Source: Zavarzinella formosa DSM 19928
GTDB taxonomy: Bacteria > Planctomycetota > Planctomycetia > Gemmatales > Gemmataceae
DNA: 64,000 bases
Reading direction: 5' to 3'
Assembly (NCBI RefSeq): GCF_000255705.1
Contig: NZ_JH636444.1
Coordinates: 171,023-235,022, forward strand
A model generated the notes under the pieces. The model worked only from the letters and a program-made list of their open reading frames with translations, had not been told where the DNA came from and made no database searches. Position numbers and translations under genes: made by a program. This document shows, in pieces, positions 36,633 through 46,526 of the stretch. Each line of letters opens with the position of its first letter. Positions within the stretch are counted from its first letter, which is position 1.

Positions 36633-37855
36633 AATGTTTTCCGCACGAGATCGATCTTTTCACTCCATTGGAATTCGGGATCGATTCGTGCGTGACCATT
36701 TTCGCCCCACTTTTTCCGGCGTTCCGGGCGGGCGGCCAATTCGATAAGCCCGCCCCCCAATTGATCCAAATCGCCGCACTCGACCAGCAAGCCGTCTTCC
36801 CGATGCCGGATCAGGTTGGCGACACCGCCAGCCCGGTAGCCTACCACCGGCAGCTTGTTTGCCCACGCTTCGAGATACACCAACCCGAAGGAGTCGCTTC
36901 GGGAGGGCATGCAAAACACATCGCACGCGGCAAAAAAATTCCGTTTGTCGAATTCATCGATCTCACCAAGCTGCCGGACTTGCGGAATCGTGTGAAGGCT
37001 CTTTTCCACCTCCAAAAAGTTCGGCATCCGGGAACCGGCCAGTAACAAGTGCATGTCCGGCCGGCCGGGGGCGATTTGATGAAACACCCGTAGAAGATCA
37101 ACCGTCCCTTTCTCGACGCTCTGATTGGCCAGATGCCCCACGACGAATGCGGAGTGCGGAATCTTCCATTTGTTGCGCGCTGTCCGACGATCCCCGCCGG
37201 TGCATTCCATCTCGGCCACGCCGAGTCCTTGGATTGTCACTCGTTGGGCTGGCACGCCGATGTCAAGAACCGCTTGATGTTCGGTCGGCGTTTGCACCAA
37301 CACATGGTCGGCTTCATGGAGCAACCAACGCAGAGCTGGAATCGTGTAAGCCCGCCGGAGGGGATCATCCGGGTCATCCGGGTCGCCAAGATGCAAAAAC
37401 GGGGTGATTACCAGCGGTTTGTTCAACCGTCGGGCGAGTTTCCATGCCGAGGCGAGGATGCCGCCGTAGGGAAACGCGCAAGCATGAATCACATCAACAT
37501 CCGTCGAGGCATGTCGGACGGCCTGCCACATGCGGCGGGATTGCGGCGAACTGGGGATGTTTCTCAATTGGGTGGGGCGATGGGGAATCAGGGTCATCGC
37601 CTTCAGCAGATATTTCCGGCCGGGGATTCGCATCGACAGCCGGTATCGCCGGACGCGGACGCCGTCCTCCATCCGTTCTTCCAAGGGTAATTCTCGGAAG
37701 CCACGTTTCCACATCGCCTCCAGATCAATGGCCGTCGTCGTCCACACGGTGACATCGTCGCCACGAGAGACAAGCCCCCGGCTCAGGCGGTCGATCCAAG
37801 CCTCCGCGCCGCCGCGGGCCGGGGGATATCGGTGGACGAACTGGGCAACCCGCAT
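36599..37855 (-). CDS. Glycosyltransferase family 4
   Basis: 418 aa, GT-B fold. The N-terminal loop RYPPARGGAEAWIDRLSRGL, GTP/UDP-sugar domain motifs FVVGHLANQSVEKGTVDLLR, LLAGSRMPN, and CMPSRSDSFGLVYLEAWANK match GT4. The conserved Glu pair is present in the SDSFGLVYLE segment. Single gene, substrate unknown. Confidence 0.9.
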   Translation of the reverse strand: MRVAQFVHRYPPARGGAEAWIDRLSRGLVSRGDDVTVWTTTAIDLEAMWKRGFRELPLEERMEDGVRVRRYRLSMRIPGRKYLLKAMTLIPHRPTQLRNIPSSPQSRRMWQAVRHASTDVDVIHACAFPYGGILASAWKLARRLNKPLVITPFLHLGDPDDPDDPLRRAYTIPALRWLLHEADHVLVQTPTEHQAVLDIGVPAQRVTIQGLGVAEMECTGGDRRTARNKWKIPHSAFVVGHLANQSVEKGTVDLLRVFHQIAPGRPDMHLLLAGSRMPNFLEVEKSLHTIPQVRQLGEIDEFDKRNFFAACDVFCMPSRSDSFGLVYLEAWANKLPVVGYRAGGVANLIRHREDGLLVECGDLDQLGGGLIELAARPERRKKWGENGHARIDPEFQWSEKIDLVRKTFQDVISRAAKA

Positions 37856-37935
37856 GCGTGAACCTTCTCGGACGGTGCGGGCGTCATACGATGAGCAACA
37901 TTCGCCCGCCCTGATTGTCTGGAGTCGTTGGGACC

Positions 37936-39132
37936 ATGATCCTTATCTCGAAGCTGGCCGCGTCCGTTCAACCATCCGCCACTCTGGCCGCCGGGGCCAA
38001 GGCGAAACAGATGAAAGCCGCCGGCATCCGGGTGTTTGACTTCAGCATCGGCGAGCCGGACTTCCCGACGCCCCAGCACATTTGCGACGCCGCCGACAAG
38101 GCGATGGCCGCCGGCCACACGCACTATACGCCGGTCAACGGCATCCCCGAACTGAAGGCCGCCATCTGCCGGTGGTACAAGCGGTATCACCAATTCGACA
38201 TCACCCCGGACATGGTGATTGTGTCCAACGGGGCCAAGCACTCGATTCACAACACCCTGTCGGCGACGCTGAATCCCGGCGATGAAGTCGTGATTCCCGC
38301 CCCGTATTGGGTGAGTTATAGCGACCTGGTGGCCATGACGGGAGCCGTCCCGGTGATCGTCCCCACGACGGCCGCCTCCGGCTTCAAGATGTCCCCCGCC
38401 CAACTGAAGGCGGCCATCACGCCCCGCACCAAGTTGCTGATGATTAACTCGCCGAACAACCCGACGGGAACCGTTTATTCCCGCGAGGAATTGCTCGCCC
38501 TCGCGGATGTGATTCTCGAAACGAACGTCAGCGTCCTCAGCGATGAAATTTACGAACAACTGGTTTACGGAACTGCGAAGCCGACGTGTTTCGCCGCGTT
38601 GAAGCCCGAACTGCGGGAACGCACCATCACGATCAGCGGGGCGAGCAAAAGCTACGCAATGACCGGCTGGCGGATGGGTTGGGCCATTGCCGTGAAACCT
38701 CTCGTCGATGCGATGGGCAACGTGCAGAGTCAGCAAACAAGCTGTCCCTCCAGCGTGAGCCAATACGCCTTGCTGGCCGCCTTGGACGGACCGCAAGAAT
38801 GCGTGGAAGAGATGCGAAAGCAATTCGAGGTCCGGCGAAACCTCGTTTATGACAAGCTGAGCAAGATTCCGGGGGTCACCTTCCCGAAGACGGAGGGGGC
38901 GTTTTACGTCTTCTTCGATGTGTCTTCCTACTTCGGCAAAACCATCTCCGGCGTCAAGATCACCGATTCGTTCTCATTCAGCAAAGCCTGTCTGGAGAAC
39001 GCCCATGTGAACTTGGTCCCCGGCTCGGCGTTCGGCGCCGAGGGATTTGTCCGGATGTCGTATGCCAGCGCCAACAGTGAATTGGAAGAAGGAACCGATG
39101 CTCTCGCCAAATGGCTGGCGACCGCCTCATGA
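37936..39132 (+). CDS. Pyridoxal-phosphate aminotransferase, aspartate aminotransferase type (class I)
   Basis: 398 aa. Motifs: DFSIGEPDFPTP (substrate loop), YTPVNGIPELKAAI, NSPNNPTG (PLP pyridine/phosphate contacts), LSDEIYEQL, and the Schiff-base lysine in SGASKSYAMTGWRMGW (Lys238). This pattern is that of AspC/AatA-type class Ib aspartate aminotransferases, which may also use prephenate or other 2-oxoacids. The ATG at 37936 is preferred over a frame start at 37915. A DinB-family gene follows by 19 bp and may be co-transcribed. Confidence 0.92.
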   Translation: MILISKLAASVQPSATLAAGAKAKQMKAAGIRVFDFSIGEPDFPTPQHICDAADKAMAAGHTHYTPVNGIPELKAAICRWYKRYHQFDITPDMVIVSNGAKHSIHNTLSATLNPGDEVVIPAPYWVSYSDLVAMTGAVPVIVPTTAASGFKMSPAQLKAAITPRTKLLMINSPNNPTGTVYSREELLALADVILETNVSVLSDEIYEQLVYGTAKPTCFAALKPELRERTITISGASKSYAMTGWRMGWAIAVKPLVDAMGNVQSQQTSCPSSVSQYALLAALDGPQECVEEMRKQFEVRRNLVYDKLSKIPGVTFPKTEGAFYVFFDVSSYFGKTISGVKITDSFSFSKACLENAHVNLVPGSAFGAEGFVRMSYASANSELEEGTDALAKWLATAS

Positions 39133-39151
39133 TTGATCGGGAGATTTTTTG

Positions 39152-39700
39152 ATGAACGCCCCTGAGTTGATTCGGCTGATGCACCGTCACCGGGCATGGG
39201 TGACGGCGAGGTTATTGAACGCGGTCCGGCCGTTGACGGAGGAGCAACTCCGTCAACCTTTTGCCATCGGCCAAGGTTCCGTTTGGCAATCACTTCTTCA
39301 TCTCTATGCCGCGGAATACGTCTGGCTTGATGCGTTGAAGGGAGACGAACACGCCACCTTGCCGGGTGATATCCCCGGCCGTTTGCCGGGAAATCAACTC
39401 GGTGAAGGGGGAATCAAAGGCTTTCCCGAATTGGAACAAAAGTGGGGCGTTCTGGATAAACGGTGGGATGATTACTTAAGCGGTCTCACCGAAACATCAC
39501 TTGATGAGACCGTTTTCAAAGTCAGCACCAGTTCCGGGCACGGCCTCCGTTTCGGCACGAAGCGGGCTGAAATTCTCGTCCATGTCTGCACCCATGCCCA
39601 ATACACCGTGGCCCAGACCGTCAACATGATTCGGCAAGCGGGAGGCGCCTCGCTTCCCGATGTCATGATGATTACCCTGGCCCGGCTGGGCGCCAACTGA
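39152..39700 (+). CDS. DinB/YfiT-like metal-dependent hydrolase fold protein
   Basis: 182 aa, four-helix-bundle DinB family. The three expected metal histidines are visible: His50 (SLLHLYAAEYVW), His144 and His148 (LVHVCTHAQY). Members bind Zn or Ni and include thiol-S-transferase-like enzymes; most are uncharacterised. GGGAG precedes the ATG at 39152. Likely in one unit with the aminotransferase upstream. Confidence 0.88.
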   Translation: MNAPELIRLMHRHRAWVTARLLNAVRPLTEEQLRQPFAIGQGSVWQSLLHLYAAEYVWLDALKGDEHATLPGDIPGRLPGNQLGEGGIKGFPELEQKWGVLDKRWDDYLSGLTETSLDETVFKVSTSSGHGLRFGTKRAEILVHVCTHAQYTVAQTVNMIRQAGGASLPDVMMITLARLGAN

Positions 39701-39706
39701 ACGGGC

Positions 39707-41104
39707 TTACTTCACCCGGCCGCCCGCCACTTTGCCGAGGTTGTCGAAGAGGTGAACGAGGGAAGCCATCAACTTCTTCCAATCCCCCTCATGAAGACTC
39801 TCGTTCGGAGCGTGGGCATTGCTGGCCGGATCTTCGATGCCGAGCAACAGAGCCGGAGCGCCGCCGAACAATTCGGACAACGGGCCAACAAACCCGATTG
39901 TCCCCCCGCAACCAATGGCCACCGGCTCTTTGTCAAAGCCTTTTCGCAAGGCGGTGAGGGCCGCCTCAAACGCGGGGCCGTTCGGGTCGGTCATCCACCA
40001 TTCGACCGGCTTACTGTTTTCCTTCACCGTCACCTGCACGCCCCACGGCGGGTCTTTCGTCAGGTGGGCTTTCAGGTCTTCAAACACTTTCTTCGGCTGT
40101 TGGTCCGGCACAATCCGGCAACTGACGATGGCTTGGGCCGTCGGCAACACTTGGTTGGAGGCCCCTTTGATCGAACTCGCTTCCTGGGCGATCACCGTGA
40201 CAGCGGGGCGCCGCCACGTTTGCTCGTAGGGGGTCATCCCCGGTTCCATCGTCATCCGGGCGTTCGGCAGAACGGCGCAATCCTTTCGCCATTTGGCCTC
40301 ATCACCCGGCAACTTCCGCACGGCCGCTTTTTCTTTGTCGGTCAGGGGCCGCACTTCGTCGTAATAACCGGGAATCGGCAACGGGCCATTGTCCCAGAAC
40401 AACCGGCTCAGGATCACGTTCAACGCGATGGCGGCGTCCGGCAAAGCCCCGCCCCCCATGCCACTATGAACCGGCAGATCAGCGCTTTTTACTTCAACAG
40501 TTGCGGAAACGATGCCGCGAAGAGAATACGTGATACACGGCAGGCCGACTTCGATGTTCTCGGTGTCGCAAACGACGATCACATCGGATTTGAGTTTTTC
40601 CTTGTAACGATCAAAGAAAGCCATCAGGTTTTTCGAGCCGACTTCCTCTTCGCCTTCAACGAGCATTTTCACATTGACCGGCAGGGAACCTTCGGTCTTC
40701 AGATAGGCCGCGATGGCCGCCAGTTGGGCGCTGATGGCCCCCTTGTCGTCGGCCGATCCACGGGCGAATAACCGGCCGTCCCGGCGTGTGAGGTGCCAGG
40801 GGTCAGATAGCCATTGTTCGCGGTAGTTGATCGGTTGAACGTCGTGATGGGCGTACAGGAAGACGGTTGGTTTGCCGGGCGCGTCGCACCATTCCCCATA
40901 GGCGTAAGGCAGTGAGCCGCCGACTTTCAACACTTCCACGTTTTGGAGGCCGGCCTCCCGCATCTGCTGGCAGGTGAGATTGGCTGTCCGCTCGATCTCG
41001 TGGCCGTGTTCTCCGTCCGTACTGATGCTGGGGATGGCCACCAAATCAGCCAGCCCGCGCACGATCCCTTCGTGGTTCTTCGCCAACCATTCCAACGGCG
41101 TCAT
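39707..41104 (-). CDS. M20 family dipeptidase (CNDP/PepV-like)
   Basis: 465 aa, cytoplasmic di-zinc dipeptidase. Metal and catalytic motifs: YAHHDVQP (His86, Asp88), RGSADDKG (Asp120), LVEGEEEVGS (the EE pair near 152-153), the VCDTENIE segment with Asp, and the C-terminal NAHAPNESLHEGD with the last metal His. The lid (dimerisation) domain lies in the middle (about 205-370). No signal peptide. It is convergent with the DinB gene. Confidence 0.94.
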   Translation of the reverse strand: MTPLEWLAKNHEGIVRGLADLVAIPSISTDGEHGHEIERTANLTCQQMREAGLQNVEVLKVGGSLPYAYGEWCDAPGKPTVFLYAHHDVQPINYREQWLSDPWHLTRRDGRLFARGSADDKGAISAQLAAIAAYLKTEGSLPVNVKMLVEGEEEVGSKNLMAFFDRYKEKLKSDVIVVCDTENIEVGLPCITYSLRGIVSATVEVKSADLPVHSGMGGGALPDAAIALNVILSRLFWDNGPLPIPGYYDEVRPLTDKEKAAVRKLPGDEAKWRKDCAVLPNARMTMEPGMTPYEQTWRRPAVTVIAQEASSIKGASNQVLPTAQAIVSCRIVPDQQPKKVFEDLKAHLTKDPPWGVQVTVKENSKPVEWWMTDPNGPAFEAALTALRKGFDKEPVAIGCGGTIGFVGPLSELFGGAPALLLGIEDPASNAHAPNESLHEGDWKKLMASLVHLFDNLGKVAGGRVK

Positions 41105-41259
41105 CAGTTTGTTCCTTCTCGAACGGGAGGAGATACTTCAATCGTATCCGTTTCGGCGAAGTCGGGCAAATCATCCGGTCGAATGAGTTTCCATGTTCCG
41201 AAGTTCGACCGCTTCGGTACAATCGTTCATGAAGGATTCCCGCAACCCGGACCTTGGCC

Positions 41260-44200
41260 GTGCCGATCAACGCCGTCTGCCCCGAGTGTGAGAACCGCTT
41301 CCAATTGCAGGAATCGCTCCTCGGCCAGTCCATGCGTTGTCCGTTCTGCAAAACCGTTTTTGTGGTGACCGCCAACGCCTCCAAACTCACCTTTAAACCC
41401 GTTCCGGAGGCCAAACCGCCGGAAGGCGGGAATAACACCCGGCCACGGGCTGATCTTCCTGAAACGAATTATCGCAGCGGTTCAATCTCTGATTTCGTGC
41501 AAGTTGTCGAAGGATCATCGGCCAAGCCTCTTGTCGGCAAAATCGAAAAATCCGCGCCAACCGAACGAAAATGGACTCCTGACCCGGACCAAGTGACCCG
41601 TGAGACATTTCCGCTGGCAACGGACGGGCCAACGGAAATGAAATGGTCCCCGGACATGGAATTGCCGGGGGCCAAGCGAGAGCCGTCTCGTGAAATTGAT
41701 CTTCCAGCCCCGCCAACTACCAACTACACACGCCAAGCCATCCCAAAACCGGTCAAGAAGCATCGTGGCCGGATTTTGGCCGGGTTGATTGTTTTCACCC
41801 TCTGTTGTGTCGCGGTCGGCGGGTTCTTCCTCAAGCAGTATCTCGACTTTGCCCCGGAACGGTTGTATGCCGCCGGGAAAAAGGAATACGACGACACCCA
41901 TTACGATCAATCCCGGCGTCTGTTCGATCAACTGGCGAAGGAATACCCCGATCATCCCAAAGCAACCGAAGCCCGGTTTTTCGGGCCATTGGCCGGATTG
42001 CGTAATGCCGTCGGCTCGGTGATGAACAAAACTGATCCGGCCCCGGCCATCGGGCAATGGGATCAGTTCCAAGGATTGATTGCCGATCCGGCGTTGGCCC
42101 CGTTTGCCGAGAAAAATCGTTTCGGCATCGACATCTGGCAGACCGGCACGAAGTTGGTTGAAGACACGTTGTCCAAAGGCAATGATGTCTTCAACCGGGA
42201 CGATCCGGCTGACAGTGACAAATGGCTTCAGGAAGCGACCCGGATCGAAGCCATGCTTGAACGCTTCCGGCCCGACGATGCCCCGAAGCCTGAGAGCGTC
42301 ACGCGGGAACTCGTCGCCTTGCGGCAAAAGATCGATGGTTCCCGTGTCCGGGCCGACGCTTTGAAGGATATCCACGGCCTGCTCACCGAACCGGATGACG
42401 AGAGTTTGCAGAGGGCCAGACAAGCCGCCACCGCCAGGGGAATTGAAAAAGACGACGGGTATCTCAAAATCATCGGCGAGGCCGAGCAGAAGATCCGGGC
42501 GAAGGCAGTGTATATTCCAGTCAACCCGCCGGTTCGGCCGGTCGCGGTGGCGGATGACGGGATGGCCAGTCTTTTATTCGCTCCCCGGTTGGATCGCGGG
42601 CCTCGTGTGCCCGTCAAGGGAACGCCGACGACGTTTTTCGCGCTCGCTCGGGGTATCCTGTACGCTCTTGACGAGTCGGACGGGCATGTGTTGTGGGCCA
42701 TGCGCACGGGAATCGACAGTCACATTCCCGCGACTCGGGTTCCCGGCTCCGAGGCCACCCCGGAACTGGCCGTGGTGCCGTCGATGGAAGGCGGCCAAGC
42801 CGGGTTGCACGCTCGGCATTTCCGCAACGGGCTTTCAATGTGGTATCAACCGCTTCCGGCCCCGTGCGGGGGACAGCCGGTCATCGTGGGGCCGGATCTG
42901 TATGTTCCGCTTGCGGACGGGCAGGGGACGATTTTGGAAATCGTCGCGGCGACGGGGGAATTGAAGGGGAAAATTCAACTTGGACGGATGATCGGCGGCC
43001 CGCTTGTTCTCCGGCCGGGAACCAGCCAATTGTTCATCCCCGCCGAGTCGGCCAGCGTCTATGTGTTCGATGTTGACCGACGCGGGCCGAACAGCGAACA
43101 TCTTGATCCGGCCCGCATCGGGGTCGTTTCCACCAAACACGCCCCCGGCACATTGCAGGGGATTCCGTTCTTCGCCAACCCGGAGCCGGACAATCCCGGC
43201 CCGCGACACTTGCTTGCGTGCATGACCACCGGGCTGGATCAAATGGCGCTTCGGGCCTGTCCCTTTGTGGATGTGGAAAACGGTGGCGTCGATTCCTCCG
43301 GACCGCCGACGGAAATTGCCGTCCCCGGTTGGTCTCGTTTCCCGGTGTATTGCGATGGAGAGAAGATCGCCCTTGTCACCGATCAACGTCAGTTAATGTT
43401 GCTTGGCCTCGGGTTGACTGGTAACAAGGATCTGACGTTGTTCCCGCTGCCGGGGAACAATTCGGAGATTGGCAAACCTCGCTCCGAGTCGGCGGCGCAA
43501 TTGGTGATGGCCGATGAAGTGAATTATTGGGTGTTGTTTGACAATCAATTACGCCAATTCCGTTCCGGCTTCACCGGCCGGGATGGTGTGCGGCTGATGC
43601 CCGTTGGCAAAGGGTTGTTCGTCGGAGAACCTGTCCAATCGCCTCAATTGAATGCCCGCCGGGACATGATGGTCGTGTTCACTCACGAGGGAAGTTCGCA
43701 CTTGGCCACGGCCGTTGACTCAGTGACCGGCCAACTCCTCTGGCAGCGAGAACTCGGGCTGTTGGCGAAGGGAGAAGCCTTCCGACGCGGGGATGATCTG
43801 GTCTGGCTCGATCAAGGTGGAGGCATGACCAAATTGGATGTCAAATCTTTGATAGAGGATCGCAAGCCAGTCTGGCTGGTGGATGTCAATGATCGCTGGT
43901 TGATCGCCGCCCCGGCCACCGGGTTCCGCTCGTTGACTGGCTTTCTCGACGGTCCTGATGGCACGGCCATCACCCTGATGGAAAGCGATTCTCCGCCGAC
44001 TCGGCGGTTTTTGTTGCGAGTGTTCGACGGAGCCAAGGTTTCAGAACAATTGGTCCCGGCTCCGGGCCGTCTCGCCGGTCAACCGGTGGTGGTGGGTCGT
44101 TCGCTGGTGTTGCCGATGGACAACGGGAGCCTCTATCGAATCACCATCGGCGAAGGCCGGACTTTAGAAATGGGGCCAACTTGGCGGGGCAACCAGCTTC

Positions 44201-44889
44201 CGAATTCCACCACCTGTTTTTTGACCCCGATGACCGATGAGGATTTTCTGGCGACTGACGGGAACAAAGCAATCATACGCTGGCGTTGGGCGACAGCCAA
44301 CAAGCGGTTTGAATCACGCGGGCGGCTGTCATTGCGTGATAAAATCCGCGTGAAGCCATTCTCGCTGCCCGGTTCGCCGAATCGCGCGATCACCATCGAC
44401 AACGCCGGGAACTTGGTCCTTTGGGACGCGGACCAATTCAGCCCGACTTTAACCCCGAGCCGTGTCTGGCACGTAACTGGCAAAGAGATTCTTTTGCCGG
44501 TTAACGAGCGAATTCATTCGATCATTCCGCTGCCTGCCGGATCACCGGCTTCATTCGTCGTGATTGGCAATCGTTGTGCTTATGCGTTGAAGATCGACCA
44601 AGAAACACCCGTCTGGAAGTCCCCGGCGTTTGCCAAGCCGGTGGTTGGGCAGGTTCGGGAAAATCCTAATCAATTCCTGCTGACGGACCAATCGGGCGAC
44701 GTTCGTCGGCTGAACCTGACGACCGGGGATTTGTCAGAACCCATCTTTAAGCTGCCCGGCCCGCACGCAGTGGCCGGAGGGGCCGTTCCGCTTGATGAAC
44801 GACATCTGCTCATTCCCTTGGGGGATGGAACACTGCTCATCGGGGAAGCGGGTCCAAAGGCTGCCCCGTTGGCTCCCGGCAAACCATGA
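41260..44889 (+). CDS. Large membrane protein: MJ0042-type zinc ribbon, TM helix, PQQ-like beta-propeller
   Basis: 1209 aa from a GTG at 41260 (GGA about nine bases upstream; a TTG at 41254 is possible). N-terminal zinc ribbon CPEC...CPFC (Cys7, 10, 27, 30) as in planctomycete MJ0042-type proteins. A disordered Pro-rich linker, then one membrane helix (about 170-190). A helical, possibly TPR-like segment (about 195-400) is followed by an ~780-residue beta-rich region with recurring PQQ-propeller features (GILYALDESDGHVLWAMRTG, DVDRRGPNSEH, VTGQLLWQREL). It may monitor or assemble envelope components; no catalytic site recognised. Confidence 0.85.
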   Translation: MPINAVCPECENRFQLQESLLGQSMRCPFCKTVFVVTANASKLTFKPVPEAKPPEGGNNTRPRADLPETNYRSGSISDFVQVVEGSSAKPLVGKIEKSAPTERKWTPDPDQVTRETFPLATDGPTEMKWSPDMELPGAKREPSREIDLPAPPTTNYTRQAIPKPVKKHRGRILAGLIVFTLCCVAVGGFFLKQYLDFAPERLYAAGKKEYDDTHYDQSRRLFDQLAKEYPDHPKATEARFFGPLAGLRNAVGSVMNKTDPAPAIGQWDQFQGLIADPALAPFAEKNRFGIDIWQTGTKLVEDTLSKGNDVFNRDDPADSDKWLQEATRIEAMLERFRPDDAPKPESVTRELVALRQKIDGSRVRADALKDIHGLLTEPDDESLQRARQAATARGIEKDDGYLKIIGEAEQKIRAKAVYIPVNPPVRPVAVADDGMASLLFAPRLDRGPRVPVKGTPTTFFALARGILYALDESDGHVLWAMRTGIDSHIPATRVPGSEATPELAVVPSMEGGQAGLHARHFRNGLSMWYQPLPAPCGGQPVIVGPDLYVPLADGQGTILEIVAATGELKGKIQLGRMIGGPLVLRPGTSQLFIPAESASVYVFDVDRRGPNSEHLDPARIGVVSTKHAPGTLQGIPFFANPEPDNPGPRHLLACMTTGLDQMALRACPFVDVENGGVDSSGPPTEIAVPGWSRFPVYCDGEKIALVTDQRQLMLLGLGLTGNKDLTLFPLPGNNSEIGKPRSESAAQLVMADEVNYWVLFDNQLRQFRSGFTGRDGVRLMPVGKGLFVGEPVQSPQLNARRDMMVVFTHEGSSHLATAVDSVTGQLLWQRELGLLAKGEAFRRGDDLVWLDQGGGMTKLDVKSLIEDRKPVWLVDVNDRWLIAAPATGFRSLTGFLDGPDGTAITLMESDSPPTRRFLLRVFDGAKVSEQLVPAPGRLAGQPVVVGRSLVLPMDNGSLYRITIGEGRTLEMGPTWRGNQLPNSTTCFLTPMTDEDFLATDGNKAIIRWRWATANKRFESRGRLSLRDKIRVKPFSLPGSPNRAITIDNAGNLVLWDADQFSPTLTPSRVWHVTGKEILLPVNERIHSIIPLPAGSPASFVVIGNRCAYALKIDQETPVWKSPAFAKPVVGQVRENPNQFLLTDQSGDVRRLNLTTGDLSEPIFKLPGPHAVAGGAVPLDERHLLIPLGDGTLLIGEAGPKAAPLAPGKP

Positions 44890-44896
44890 CTATACT
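44869..44896 (+). promoter_or_regulatory. Candidate sigma-70-type promoter for the 44937-45524 gene
   Basis: TTGGCT (44869-44874), 16-bp spacer, TATACT (44891-44896). It overlaps the 3' end of the propeller gene and lies ~40 bp before the next start. Confidence 0.4.
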
Positions 44897-44936
44897 GGCG
44901 ACGTAAGACTAATAACTGAAAGTTTGGAGACACACA

Positions 44937-45524
44937 ATGATGCGTTGGACCGGATTGGCGTTGGCGGTTACCCTGATTGTCACCATCAGTGGCATGGCCC
45001 AGGACGCCGTCGTCACGAACCCATACTATCCCCTGAAAAAGGACAATGAGTGGTCGTATGCCGTTCAGGGCGGTCCGGTGAAGGTGAAGGTGGTCGGGAC
45101 GGAAAAGATCAAGGACACGAACTGCTACAAACTTGAAACTTCCGTCGGTGGCAAGCCCTCCTCCAGCGAAACGGTCGGCGTGACGAAAGAAGGCGTTCAA
45201 CGTTTTGTCGTCAACGGCATCACGGCTGACACGCCGATCCTGTTCCTGAAGGCTGACGCCAAAAAGGGCGACACGTGGACCGTGGACACGAAAGTTTCCG
45301 GCCAGACCGTGAAGGGAACCTTCAAGGTTGACGAGGCGAAGGTGAAAGTCAAGGACAAGGAATACGAAACGCTCTACGTGAAGACCGAAGACATGGAAAT
45401 CGGCAGCACGAAGACCTCGGTGGAATACTGGTTCGCCAAGGATGTCGGCATCGTGAAATTGAAGTTCAGCCTCGGCACGCAAGAAGCCACGCTGGAACTC
45501 GAAAGTTTCACCGCCGGCAAGTAA
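44937..45524 (+). CDS. Secreted hypothetical protein, beta-rich
   Basis: 195 aa with a Sec signal peptide (about 1-21; cleavage near GMAQDA). The mature chain is a single beta-rich domain starting NPYYPLKKDNEWSYAVQGG and ending LELESFTAGK. The 'YPLKKDNEWSY' onset is common to a group of small secreted bacterial proteins of unknown role. It has its own candidate promoter and a strong terminator, so it appears to be monocistronic. RBS TTGGAG. Confidence 0.8.
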   Translation: MMRWTGLALAVTLIVTISGMAQDAVVTNPYYPLKKDNEWSYAVQGGPVKVKVVGTEKIKDTNCYKLETSVGGKPSSSETVGVTKEGVQRFVVNGITADTPILFLKADAKKGDTWTVDTKVSGQTVKGTFKVDEAKVKVKDKEYETLYVKTEDMEIGSTKTSVEYWFAKDVGIVKLKFSLGTQEATLELESFTAGK

Positions 45525-45545
45525 TTTCGGAAGGTGATGTATGCG

Positions 45546-45573
45546 AACCCACCGTAGATGCGGTGGGTTTTCT
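45546..45573 (+). terminator. Rho-independent terminator
   Basis: Perfect 9-bp stem AACCCACCG / CGGTGGGTT with a 6-base loop, followed by TTTCTCGTTT. It lies 21 bp after the secreted protein gene and only 23 bp before pyrF, so pyrF expression must come from read-through or a promoter overlapping this hairpin. Confidence 0.85.
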
Positions 45574-45596
45574 CGTTTGAAGACGATGGAAATCCC

Positions 45597-46505
45597 ATGA
45601 TCCCTTTTGCCGAACGTCTGGCCGATGCCGTCCGATCAAAGCGCACGCCGTTGTGTGTCGGATTGGACCCGCGTTGGGAATCGCTCCCGAGATTGATCCG
45701 CACTCGTCACGAAGATGGCACGCTGAATGGAGTGGCGGCCGCCTATCGGGAATTCTGTCTCAAGATTCTCGACTTGGTGGCCGGTTTGGCGCCGGTGGTG
45801 AAGCCGCAAAGCGCCTTCTTCGAGGCATGCGGCCCGGCCGGCCTGGCAGTTTTGCAAACGGTGATCGCCAAAGCGAAACAACTCGGTCTTGTCGTCATTC
45901 TGGACTCAAAACGCGGGGACATCGCCTCCACGGCCGGAGCTTATGCGGAGGCGGCCTTTGCCGGAACGCCTCATGAGGGGAGAGTGCTTCCCGTGTGGAA
46001 CGCGGACGCACTCACGGTGAACCCATACCTCGGCCGGGACGCCGTGGAACCGTTCATCAGCACGGCCCGCCAATCGGCCGGGGGGCTGTTCATCCTCGTG
46101 CGAACGAGCAACCCCGGCAGCGGGTTGTTCCAAGAGCTTGATTGCGGCGGCAAGAAACTCTACCAAGTCGTTGCGGACGAGGTGAGCAAGTGGAACGGAG
46201 AAAACCTGTCGGCGAACGGATACGGCGATTGCGGGGCCGTTGTCGGGGCGACTCAGCCGAAGGAATTGGCCGAGTTGCGTGAAAAGATGCCCGGTGTCTG
46301 GTTCCTTGTTCCGGGGTACGGTGCCCAAGGCGGAAGCGCGAGTGACGTGGCCGCCGCTTTTGACAAGAATGGTTTGGGCGCCATCGTGAACAGTTCTCGC
46401 GGGATCACGTTTCCCTTCAAACCGGACGAGACGAATTGGGAAGCCGCTGTCGTGAACGCAACACAAAAGGCCGTCCATGAATTGCGGACAGCGGCCGGAT
46501 TGTAA
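45597..46505 (+). CDS. pyrF: Orotidine 5'-phosphate decarboxylase, type 2
   Basis: Last step of UMP synthesis. 302 aa, the length of the type 2 (mycobacterial-like) enzymes. Active-site motif VILDSKRGDI with Asp103, Lys105 and Asp108; N-terminal CVGLDPRW substrate loop; C-terminal GYGAQGG phosphate loop and NSSRG. The ATG at 45597 has GGAAA upstream. An upstream in-frame start at 45558 would lie in the terminator and is rejected. Confidence 0.96.
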   Translation: MIPFAERLADAVRSKRTPLCVGLDPRWESLPRLIRTRHEDGTLNGVAAAYREFCLKILDLVAGLAPVVKPQSAFFEACGPAGLAVLQTVIAKAKQLGLVVILDSKRGDIASTAGAYAEAAFAGTPHEGRVLPVWNADALTVNPYLGRDAVEPFISTARQSAGGLFILVRTSNPGSGLFQELDCGGKKLYQVVADEVSKWNGENLSANGYGDCGAVVGATQPKELAELREKMPGVWFLVPGYGAQGGSASDVAAAFDKNGLGAIVNSSRGITFPFKPDETNWEAAVVNATQKAVHELRTAAGL

Positions 46506-46526
46506 ATAACCGGCCAAAACTTCCGG

